From Neocallimastix lanati (nom. inval.) (Eukaryota; Neocallimastigomycota; Neocallimastigomycetes; Neocallimastigales; Neocallimastigaceae), in NCBI GenBank assembly GCA_016946835.1, contig JACVTC010000008.1, positions 1,634,001 through 1,645,000 of the forward strand: DNA of 11,000 nucleotides. Direction: 5' to 3'. The notes below the pieces were generated by a model, which worked only from the letters and a program-made list of their open reading frames with translations, made no database searches and had not been told where the DNA came from. The position numbers and the translations under genes are program-made. This document shows positions 1-6,557 of the stretch, in pieces. Position 1 is the stretch's first letter. Each line of letters starts with the position of its first letter.

Positions 1-1
1 A

Positions 2-1978
2 CTCATTTCGAAAATAGTCTCCAAAAGAATTTCAGAATATGGACTTAAAAATAATTTTATTAGGCCAGAGCAATTTGGATTTCGTACTAAAGAAGAATGT
101 GTTAGTTTATTTATTTCAATTCGAGAAATTTGTCAAAGGCGTAAAAATGATAATAAAGAAACTTACCTAGCTTTTCTAGATTTAAAAAATGCATATGATT
201 CTGTTCCAATAGGTAATATTTTATATAAATTAGATGCTTTAGGTATTAGAGGTAAATGTTATCAATTTATAAAAAATCTATATTTGACATCCAAAGCTAG
301 TGTTAAAATTGATGATCAATATTCGGAATCTTTTAATATTATGAAAGGAGTTAGACAAGGTTGTCCACTATCACCAATTCTTTTCAATCTTTTTATTAAT
401 GACATTTTTAATGATGTTTCAGAACTTGGAATTCCTTTAGGCGAATCTAGATGTTGTGGTGGACTCTTTGCAGATGATATTGTTCTATGCGCACCGTCAA
501 GAACTAAGTTGAAAAAAATGCTTAAGAAGGTAAATGAATGGGCTAAATTTAATATGATGAATTTTGGAATTAATAAGTGTGCAACGATGGTGATTCGACC
601 AGACACACCTCTTTTTCAAAATAAAAGAGATCCTACTTTTTATCTTGCTGGTCAACCAATTCCAATAACTAAATGTTATACCTATTTAGGTATACCATTT
701 GATAAAAGCTTATCGTTGAAACCTATTATTAAATTACTTAACTCTAAAGTAACTAAAGCTCTCTTTTCTGTTAGTAAATTTCTTTCAAATTCCAAAATTC
801 CTATTCCATTTAAGAAGATTATAATTAACTCTTATGTACTTAGTAAAGTCTCTTACTTTGCACCTTTACTTGGTTCGAATAAAACGAGAACAAATAATAC
901 TCAGAAATTAATTAATAAAGGATTAAGATGGATTGCAGGTATACAAAAAGCCAAATCATTTATTAATGTATATTCTATTTCAAAAGATTTACATATTCCT
1001 CCATTGTCAGCTAAGTGTGCTTTGTCTCAGGTCAAATGTTTTGATAAATGGAAAAATTCAAATTGTATTATTTCCTATTTAGTTAATAATATTCCAAAAT
1101 CTAGAAAATATACATGGACAAAAGAAAGTAGAACTCTTAAACGTAAACTAGAGAAAAGAGGTAATAACGATAATAAAATCAAGGATTTTTATTGGAAAAG
1201 AGATATGAAAATCAATTCTATTAAAGCTGAGTTTTATGACAAAAACAAATTCGAAGAAACATCAAAATTTATAAAACTTTGTTATGACTATCCTGATCTT
1301 TCATATGGTTTCTATTGGCTATTGAGAGCACGAAGCGGATATAGATTAGATGCTAGAATTGCTAAAGCTGCAAAAATAGTGGACCAAATGTGTCCTAATT
1401 TTTGTCCCTGTTGTAAAAGTAATAAACAATGGATAAGTCATTGGTTAATTGATTGTCCCTTTTTCAATCATACTCGTAGTAAAGTTAATGATAAAATTTT
1501 ATTTTTATATAATGCTTTTTACCGTGGCAACCTAACAAATGATATTGTTAATAGTAATAATGATAATAGTAATAGTAATAATAGTAATAGTTATAATAGT
1601 AATAATAATATTAGTAATAGTATTTTTAGTAATGTTAGTAATAGTATTGAAAATAATGTGTATATTGATTCTAGTGTGTGTGAAAAAGTGTTTAATTTCC
1701 TTCTTGGAGGTCGAAGTATTAATAACAGTACAAGGGAATGGAAGGATCTATTTAAGTGCCAGATGAAATCAGGTGCTTATTCTGATACTCTATTCTTGGT
1801 GGTTACTGCGGCACTTCTCCAATCGATTATACCTATTGCTATTGGCCAGCAATGGTCTTTGTTCAATAGGTTCAAATCGAATCGTACTACTACTACCAAG
1901 AGCGTCAATGCTGAAGAAACAGTAAGACAGGCCAGCAGGGCTAGCGCAACCAATGAAGATCATAATTTTGTATCTTAA
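2..1978 (+). CDS. LINE reverse transcriptase ORF, C-terminal 658 residues, 5' partial
   Basis: Frame 2 is open from the first codon in the window, so the true start is outside it. The product copies element RNA into the genome. Visible RT landmarks, in residues of the partial protein, are QFGFR (24-28), LDLKNAYDSV (59-68) with catalytic Asp 60, RQGCPLSP (118-125) and FADD (156-159) with the paired catalytic Asp residues. A thumb/connector region follows. Next comes a C-x2-C-x8-H-x4-C knuckle (Cys 468, Cys 471, His 480, Cys 485), typical of the zinc-knuckle region after RT in many LINEs. An Asn/Ser linker of about 24 codons (1550-1621) leads to a C-terminal block that family B also has. I see no RNase H domain. 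No stop or frameshift is present in 659 codons, so this copy is young or functional in the part seen. The LINE clade is not assigned. Confidence 0.92.
   Translation, partial: LISKIVSKRISEYGLKNNFIRPEQFGFRTKEECVSLFISIREICQRRKNDNKETYLAFLDLKNAYDSVPIGNILYKLDALGIRGKCYQFIKNLYLTSKASVKIDDQYSESFNIMKGVRQGCPLSPILFNLFINDIFNDVSELGIPLGESRCCGGLFADDIVLCAPSRTKLKKMLKKVNEWAKFNMMNFGINKCATMVIRPDTPLFQNKRDPTFYLAGQPIPITKCYTYLGIPFDKSLSLKPIIKLLNSKVTKALFSVSKFLSNSKIPIPFKKIIINSYVLSKVSYFAPLLGSNKTRTNNTQKLINKGLRWIAGIQKAKSFINVYSISKDLHIPPLSAKCALSQVKCFDKWKNSNCIISYLVNNIPKSRKYTWTKESRTLKRKLEKRGNNDNKIKDFYWKRDMKINSIKAEFYDKNKFEETSKFIKLCYDYPDLSYGFYWLLRARSGYRLDARIAKAAKIVDQMCPNFCPCCKSNKQWISHWLIDCPFFNHTRSKVNDKILFLYNAFYRGNLTNDIVNSNNDNSNSNNSNSYNSNNNISNSIFSNVSNSIENNVYIDSSVCEKVFNFLLGGRSINNSTREWKDLFKCQMKSGAYSDTLFLVVTAALLQSIIPIAIGQQWSLFNRFKSNRTTTTKSVNAEETVRQASRASATNEDHNFVS
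1550..1621 (+). repeat. AAT/AGT minisatellite encoding Asn/Ser linker (short allele)
   Basis: About 24 codons are nearly all AAT (Asn) and AGT (Ser), with a few GAT, TAT and ATT interruptions. The tract sits in frame between the zinc knuckle and the conserved C-terminal block of copy A1. The same position in copy A2 holds about 112 codons. Confidence 0.85.
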
Positions 1979-2009
1979 AATTATGATTAACATTGCGAAG
2001 TCAAAGTTA

Positions 2010-2033
2010 ATTATTATACTTCAGTATAATAAT
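2010..2033 (+). other. 3' UTR stem-loop of LINE A (copy A1)
   Basis: ATTATTATAC, loop TTCA, GTATAATAAT: a perfect 10-bp stem with a 4-base loop, 32 bases after the stop codon. The stem is identical in copy A2 (5910-5933). In some LINE families the RT recognises a 3' stem-loop. That role here is inference, because these copies end in poly(A), which is more typical of relaxed-type LINEs. Confidence 0.6.
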
Positions 2034-2187
2034 GCCCTTGTGAAGTCTTACAAATATTAATTAAATGAAACTAGAATATATTATACCATTATTTTATTTT
2101 TATTTTGTGTTTTATTTTTTGTTTATTTTTTTATCTTTTTTTTTTTTTTTATTATTTTATTACATGTATTTTATCAAATATTTAATT

Positions 2188-2213
2188 AATAAAGATGAAA
2201 CAAGTTTGCTGCC

Positions 2214-2254
<41 letters not shown>
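2188..2254 (+). terminator. Polyadenylation signal and poly(A) tail of A1
   Basis: AATAAA at 2188-2193 lies 24 bases before an uninterrupted run of 38 A (2217-2254). This is the signature of a polyadenylated RNA copied into DNA. Confidence 0.85.
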
Positions 2255-2258
<4 letters not shown>

Positions 2259-2306
2259 GGTGGGACTTTAGTTTTAAATGTGCTACATTTCGATAGTGGG
2301 GAATAG

Positions 2307-2663
2307 AGACAATTAAATGAACTACTTTTCAAAGGTTCATCTGTGTCACCTGTTCCAAAAATTGTGGGCTTGGCGGAATTCTTAACAAGTGCAATACCTA
2401 TCATTAGTAGTTCGTTTGAGCTATTATTTGATAGGTATTGCAAAATACCAAACTTATCCAAGAGCGTCGACGTCGTACTGATAAGGCATAATGATAATAC
2501 AGGATCGTCATCTATTTCTACGAAGGATGAATCTTGCCTTAGTAGTTCAATAAATGATGAATCCGGGGAGAGTTTAGTGGACACCACACTATCTATTTTA
2601 AAGATGTTACTTCTAGGTTTTATTTCTTTTTTATTTGTTAGGAAGGGGAAAATTCCCGCATAG
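2307..2663 (+). pseudogene. C-terminal fragment of the family B LINE ORF (copy B1)
   Basis: An open frame follows a TAG at 2304-2306 and ends at the TAG at 2661-2663. It has no credible start and is a remnant of a longer ORF. The stretch LAEFLTSAIPIISSSFELLF resembles VTAALLQSIIPIA plus QQWSLFNRF in family A, so both families share this post-knuckle C-terminal block. A Ser/Asp-rich segment and a hydrophobic segment (LGFISFLFV) close the protein. The function of the block is unknown to me. Confidence 0.65.
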
Positions 2664-2779
2664 TACAACTTGCCGAAATACATAGTATTTTCGAGCTTTT
2701 TTATTTTTTTATTTTTTAATTTTTTATTTTTAATTTCAAATGTACTTTTCACCTACATGTATTTTTTAAAATAAAATTT

Positions 2780-2811
2780 AATAAAGTTTTGGAAGTGTAT
2801 TCTCTTCCCTG

Positions 2812-2851
<40 letters not shown>
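2780..2851 (+). terminator. Polyadenylation signal and poly(A) tail of B1
   Basis: AATAAA at 2780-2785 lies 29 bases before a run of 37 A at 2815-2851. Confidence 0.85.
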
Positions 2852-2854
<3 letters not shown>

Positions 2855-2867
2855 ATATTTGAATGCT

Positions 2868-2928
2868 CTGTATAAAAAAATCAAAAAGTATAAATGTGAA
2901 AAATATGACGATATTTTAGAACGTTACT
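2868..2928 (+). repeat. 61-bp displaced duplicate of 3645-3705
   Basis: The two 61-base segments match with one substitution (G versus A near 2886). Both encode the stretch LYKKIKKYKCEKYDDILERY. The copy here is out of place, 5' of the FADD motif although it belongs about 250 codons after it, and it is one frame off the RT that follows. Confidence 0.9.
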
Positions 2929-4395
2929 TTTGCTGATGATGTTGTTCTCATTGCTCCAAGTGCAAAAAATTTAGAAAAATTATTAAAAAAGGTACATAGA
3001 TGGGCTAATTTAAATGAAATGACTTTTGGTATTGAAAAATGTGCAACTATGGTTATAAAACCAATGAACTTCCAATCTCCTCCAATCTATAGTGACCCAA
3101 CCTTCTATTTAGGAATGAATGCTATTCCTAAAGTGTCTAGTTATATTTATCTTGGTATTCCTTTTTCTGATGATCTCTTACTAGAACACATTATATCTCA
3201 CATGCATTTTAAAGTTAGAAAATCCCTTCTTTCATTTACACGTTTATTCTCAAATAAACTTATCCCTATTGCATACAAGAAAAAAGTTCTTCAATCTTTC
3301 GTTATTAGTAAAGTAATTTATTATTCTCCTTTACTTGGTTCAAACAAATCTAGAACGGCCAGAATTCAAACATTAATTAATACTGGTCTATTTTGGTGTA
3401 TCCGGCTCCTTCTCTAAAAATGGTAAAACAAGTTCAGAAAACAATGACTATATTAGACATAACTCTACTATGAGTACTTTATGCTTTATCTCGAGATCTA
3501 AGCATTCCTCCTATTGCTGGCGTCTGCGCAGCCTTACAGATTAAATCATTTGCAAAATGGAGTAAATCAAACTGTATTATAAAGGATTTTATTAAATCTA
3601 TTCCCAAAATGCATTATTACTCCTGGACTAAAGAATCTAGAACACTGTATAAAAAAATCAAAAAATATAAATGTGAAAAATATGACGATATTTTAGAACG
3701 TTACTGGAAATCAGTTGCCAAATTTCAAGGTATTAAAGGTCAAAATTACGATTGTAATAAGTTCTCAAACAATAAAGCTATAATTATGCTTAGCTTAAAA
3801 TATCCCCAATTCAACTTAGGGTTTTCATAGATTATACGTTTACGCTGTGGTTATAAATACAATACTACTATTGCTATTAGAATGGGTAGAGTTTCAGAAG
3901 ATTGTCCCAAGTCTTGCCCCTGTTGTGGCGAAGATAAACAATCTTTTGAACATTGGATTTTTAAATGTGATGCTCTTGCATCTTTTAGATGGAATTCTTT
4001 AAATTTCATCGATGATCTCTATGTTTTATTTCTTAGGAAGATTAGAGTGTTTAATCCTTTTCAAAGGTTCATCTGAGTCACCTGTTCCAAAAATTGTGGG
4101 CTTGGCGGAATTCTTAACAAGTGCAATACCTATCATTAGTAGTTCGTTTGAGCTATTATTTGATAGGTATTGCAAAATACCAAACTTATCCAAGAGCGTC
4201 GACGTCGTACCGATAAGGCATAATGATAATACAGGATCGTCATCTATTTCTACGAAGGACGAATCTTGCCCTAGTAGTTCAATAAATGATGAGTCCGGGG
4301 AGAGTTTAGTGGACACCACACTATCTATTTTAAAGATGTTACTTCTAGGTTTTATTTCTTTTTTATTTGTTAGGAAGGGAAAAATTCCCGCATAG
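2920..4395 (+). pseudogene. Family B LINE RT, palm to C-terminus, frameshifted
   Basis: Frame 1 (2920-3417) encodes FADDVVL at 2929-2949, the KCATMVIKP stretch, YLGIPF and LLGSNKSRT, all aligned with family A. Reading is then broken twice, near 3395 and near 3475. It resumes in frame 3 with the connector (ALSRDLSIPP, then WTKESRTLYKK) up to a TAG at 3828-3830, where family A has TGG (Trp). The same frame continues after the TAG into the knuckle CPCC...H...C (3916-3971). A further frame change between about 4015 and 4060 leads to the C-terminal block ending at TAG 4393-4395. At least three frame changes and one nonsense codon make it dead. It lacks the Asn/Ser linker of family A. Confidence 0.85.
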
Positions 4396-4515
4396 TACAA
4401 CTTGCCGAAATACATAGTATTTTCGAGCTTTTTATTTTTTAATTTTTAAATTTTTTTTTTTATTTTTAATTTCAAATGTACTTTTCACCTACATGTATTT
4501 TTTAAAATAAAATTT

Positions 4516-4572
4516 AATAAAGTTTTGGAAGTGTATTCTCTTCCCTGTCTATAAAAAAAAAAAAAAAAAAAA
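4516..4572 (+). terminator. Polyadenylation signal and poly(A) tail of B2
   Basis: AATAAA at 4516-4521 is followed, 32 bases after it, by a run of 20 A (4553-4572). The unit matches the B1 3' end apart from T-tract length and a final TAT before the tail. Confidence 0.83.
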
Positions 4573-5065
4573 TCAATGATTTATTGAGTTAGACAAGGTT
4601 GTCCACTATCACCAATTCTTTTTTCAAATTGTATTATTTCCTATTTAGTTAATAATATTCCAAAATCTAGAAAATATACATGGACGAAAGAAAGTAGAAC
4701 AAATAAACGTAAACTAGAAAAGAGGTAATAACGATAATAAAATCAAGGATTTTTATTGGAAAAGAGATATGAAAATCAATTCTATTAAAGCTTAATTTTA
4801 TGACAAAAACAGATTCGAAAAAACATCAAAATTTATAAAACTTTGTTATGAATATCCTGATCTTTCATATGATTTCCATCGGCTATTGAGAGCACGAAAC
4901 GGATATAGATTAGATGCTAGAATTGCTAAAGCTACAAAAATAATAGATCAAATGTGTCCTAATTTCTGTCCCTGTTGTAAAAGTAATAAACAATGGATAA
5001 GGCATTGGTTAATTGATTGTCCATTTTTCAATCATATTCGTAGTAAAGTTAATGATAAAATTTTA

Positions 5066-5167
5066 TTTTTATATAATGCTTTTAACTGTGGCAACCTAAC
5101 AAATGATATTGTTATATTTTTATATAATGCCTTTAACCGTGGCAACCTAACAAATGATATTGTTAAT
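5066..5167 (+). repeat. 51-bp tandem duplication in A2 ORF
   Basis: Units 5066-5116 and 5117-5167 encode FLYNAFNCGNLTNDIVI and FLYNAFNRGNLTNDIVN. A1 has a single unit. The 17-codon length keeps the frame. Confidence 0.9.
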
Positions 5168-5500
5168 AGTAGTAATGATAATAGCAACAGTAATAATAGT
5201 AATAGTAATAATAGTAATAGTAATAATAGTAATAGTAATAATAGTAATAGTAATAATAGTAATAGTAATAATAGTAATAGTAATAATAGTAATAGTAATA
5301 ATAGTAATAGTAATAATAGTAATAGTAATAATAGTAAAAGTAATAATAATAATAGTAATAATAGTAATAGTAATAATAATAATAGTAATAATAATAATAG
5401 TAATAATAGTAATAGTAATAATAGTAATAGTAATAATAATAATAGTAATAAAAGTAATAGTAATAATAGTAATAGTAATAATAGTAATAGTAATAATAGT
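5165..5500 (+). repeat. 15-bp-period AAT/AGT minisatellite encoding Asn/Ser tract (expanded)
   Basis: About 112 codons are almost purely AAT and AGT with a dominant 5-residue period, N-S-N-N-S. Scattered Lys codons (AAA) interrupt it. The tract replaces about 24 codons at the same place in A1 and stays in frame with the C-terminal block. Confidence 0.93.
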
Positions 5501-5909
5501 TTCAGTAATATTGGTAATAATATTATTAGTAATGTTAGTAATAGTATTGAAAATAATGTGTATGTTGATTCTAGTGTGTGTGAAAAAGTGTTTAATTTCC
5601 TTCTTGAAGGAAGAAGTATTAATAACAGTACAAGGGAATGGAAGGATCTATTTAAGTGCCAGATGAAATCAGGTGCTTATTCTGATACTCTATTCTTGGT
5701 GGTTACTGCGGCTCTTCTTCAATCGATTATACCTATTGCTATTGGCCAGCAATGGTCTTTGTTCAATAGGTTCAAATTGAATAGTACTACTACTACCAAA
5801 AGCGCCAATGCTGAAGAAACAGTAAGACAGGCCAGCAGAGCTAGCGCAACCAATGAAGATCATAATTTCGTATCTTAAAATTATGATTAACATTGCGAAG
5901 TCAAAATTA

Positions 5910-5933
5910 ATTATTATACTTCAGTATAATAAT
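5910..5933 (+). other. 3' UTR stem-loop of LINE A (copy A2)
   Basis: This matches 2010-2033 exactly, with a 10-bp perfect stem and loop TTCA. Its retention in a dead copy reflects recent common origin and is not by itself proof of function. Confidence 0.6.
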
Positions 5934-6070
5934 GCCCTTGTGAAGTCTTACAGATATTAATTAAATGAAACTAGAATATATTATACCATTATTTTATTTT
6001 ATTTTGTGTTTTATTTTTTGTTTATTTTTTTATTTTTTTTTCTTTTATTACATGTATTTTATATTTAATT

Positions 6071-6122
6071 AATAAAGATAAACAAGTTTGCTGCCATTAA
6101 AAAAAAAAAAAAAAAAAAAAAA
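6071..6122 (+). terminator. Polyadenylation signal and poly(A) tail of A2
   Basis: AATAAA at 6071-6076 lies 22 bases before a run of 24 A at 6099-6122. Confidence 0.83.
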
Positions 6123-6125
6123 TTT

Positions 6126-6320
6126 AAAAATCTAGAAAATATACATGGACGAAAAAAAGTAGAACTCTTAAACGTAAACTAGAAAAGAGGTAATAACGAT
6201 AATAAAATCAAGGATTTTTATTGGAAAAGAGATATGAAAATCAATTCTATTAAAGCTAAATTTTATGATAAAAACAGATTCGAAAAAACATCAAATTTTA
6301 TAAAACTTTGTTATGAATAT
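6126..6320 (+). pseudogene. Fragment of family A LINE ORF (connector region)
   Basis: Homology covers the A1 stretch from KSRKYTW to the Asp/Glu-Tyr before PDLSY, with the frame broken by the 2-base deletion (stop TAA at 6190-6192). No RT core, knuckle or C-terminus remains. It is a transcript-derived remnant with no coding capacity. Confidence 0.8.
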
Positions 6321-6448
6321 AATAATGCCCTTGTGAAGTCTTACAGATATTAATTAAATGAAACTAGAATACATTATACCATTATTTTATTTTATTTTGA
6401 GTTTTTTTCTTTTCTTTTTATTACATGTATTTTATCAACTATTTAATT

Positions 6449-6492
6449 AATGAAGATAAAACAGGTTTGTTGCCGTTAAAAAAAAAAAAAAA
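6449..6492 (+). terminator. Degenerate polyadenylation signal and short poly(A) of A3
   Basis: AATGAA at 6449-6454 occupies the place of AATAAA in the other copies, followed by 15 A at 6478-6492. It may be an old copy whose signal mutated after insertion. Confidence 0.6.
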
Positions 6493-6513
6493 CTTCATTA
6501 AGAATTCAACTTT

Positions 6514-6557
6514 AAATATCCTGAATATAGCATTATTCAGGATATTTTTTTTTTTTT
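6514..6557 (+). terminator. Perfect 14-bp hairpin followed by 13 T
   Basis: Left arm AAATATCCTGAATA (6514-6527), 6-base loop TAGCAT, right arm TATTCAGGATATTT (6534-6547). The right arm runs into 13 T (6545-6557). The shape is that of a hairpin-plus-U-tract RNA terminator, but intrinsic terminators of this kind are bacterial. It lies 22 bases after the last LINE poly(A). Its function here is unknown. It could also be a leftover inverted repeat of a small element. Confidence 0.5.

Larger units (their letters stand above)
2..2254 (+). mobile_element. LINE family A, copy A1 (5' end outside window)
   Basis: A non-LTR retrotransposon copy running from the window edge through an RT reading frame (stop at 1976-1978), a roughly 240-base 3' UTR and a terminal run of 38 A. 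There are no LTRs, and the 3' end is a poly(A) tail preceded by AATAAA, as expected for a LINE copied by target-primed reverse transcription. Two further copies of the same 3' UTR occur at 5879-6098 and 6321-6477, which defines the family. The 5' UTR, any ORF1 and any endonuclease domain would lie upstream and cannot be judged. The next fragment (B1) starts at the base after the poly(A). Confidence 0.93.
2255..2851 (+). mobile_element. LINE family B, copy B1, strongly 5'-truncated
   Basis: A 560-base fragment plus 37 A (2815-2851), directly abutting the poly(A) of A1. From 2325 to the tail it is nearly identical to 4057-4552 in copy B2, with about half a dozen substitutions in the coding part and small indels in the T-rich stretch after it. 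Bases 2255-2324 do not align convincingly to B2. They may hold a diverged knuckle remnant, since FKC followed by FR is readable at 2273-2293. The fragment holds only the ORF C-terminus and the 3' UTR. Confidence 0.85.
2852..4572 (+). mobile_element. LINE family B, copy B2, rearranged and decayed
   Basis: This starts immediately after the B1 poly(A) and ends in a run of 20 A (4553-4572). Its order is abnormal. A piece belonging to the middle of the ORF (2868-2928) comes first. It is fused to the RT palm at FADD (2929), and the rest then follows in normal order to the 3' UTR. The whole N-terminal part of the RT (QFGFR, the motif A Asp, GCPLSP) is missing. Confidence 0.88.
4586..5878 (+). pseudogene. 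Family A LINE ORF remnant, RT core deleted
   Basis: The frame starts in VRQGCPLSPILF and, across the 672-base deletion, continues in phase to NCIISYLVNNIP. A 2-base deletion relative to A1 then produces a TAA in the motif reading KLEKR-stop. A second stop (4793-4795) replaces a Glu codon. From 4796 to the stop at 5876-5878 the frame is open. It includes the knuckle CPCC...H...C, a 17-residue tandem duplication, the expanded Asn/Ser linker and an almost intact C-terminal block. The Trp in YWLLRAR of A1 is Arg here (HRLLRAR). With no catalytic Asp pair it cannot make a functional RT. Confidence 0.88.
4573..6122 (+). mobile_element. LINE family A, copy A2, internally deleted
   Basis: After 13 unassigned bases (4573-4585), sequence matching A1 from about position 349 begins. 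At 4618-4625 it jumps from the A1 equivalent of 384 to 1057, losing 672 bases that include FADD. The remainder is collinear with A1 through the 3' UTR to a run of 24 A (6099-6122). It carries family A's 3' stem-loop and AATAAA. Confidence 0.9.
6123..6492 (+). mobile_element. LINE family A, copy A3, ORF piece fused to 3' UTR
   Basis: This begins almost directly after the A2 poly(A), with about 195 bases matching A2 from about 4661 to 4855. It then jumps at 6318-6320 straight to the 3' UTR equivalent of 5928. Compared with A2, 1072 bases are absent. It ends in 15 A (6478-6492). It shares with A2, but not A1, the 2-base deletion and other substitutions, so both come from one subfamily. It differs from A2 in places where it agrees with A1, so it is not a simple copy of A2. 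Confidence 0.88.

Noticed and set aside
316-606. 96-residue minus-strand ORF
   Set aside because: It lies antisense to the RT palm coding frame, which has all the conserved motifs. It is a shadow frame.
1539-1766. 75-residue Ile/Val-rich ORF in A1
   Set aside because: This is the same shadow of the short Asn/Ser tract as in A2.
2-1978. RT as a group II intron or bacterial retroelement protein
   Set aside because: It has FADD rather than the YADD usual in group II intron RTs, a LINE-type knuckle, AATAAA signals and poly(A) tails, and lies in an intron-containing eukaryotic region. I see no group II RNA domain V.
2065-2271. 68-residue Phe/Lys ORF
   Set aside because: It lies in the T-rich 3' UTR and poly(A) tail of A1, and its residues are only homopolymer translation.
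2186-2752. 188-residue minus-strand ORF with a long Phe run
   Set aside because: It crosses the A1 poly(A) (read as Phe codons) and runs antisense to the family B C-terminus. It is a composition artefact. The same applies to the minus ORF at 4026-4415.
4618-4625. Internal deletions in A2 and A3 as spliced introns
   Set aside because: The segments missing relative to intact copies begin CAATC (A1 385) and CCTGA (A2 4856), so neither has a GT donor. Template jumping or recombination fits better.
5165-5500. Regular 15-bp repeats as a possible CRISPR array
   Set aside because: There are no unique spacers, the repeats are contiguous codons inside a LINE ORF, and the setting is eukaryotic.
5154-5666. 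Highly hydrophobic 170-residue ORF (Ile/Val repeats)
   Set aside because: It is the out-of-frame reading of the AAT/AGT minisatellite, which in its real frame encodes Asn/Ser continuous with the LINE protein. It is not a membrane protein.
6515-6524. Hairpin arm as a LINE A fragment
   Set aside because: AATATCCTGA also occurs in A2 at 4851-4860, but the match is only 10 bases, without flanking similarity and in AT-rich DNA. Chance is the simpler explanation.
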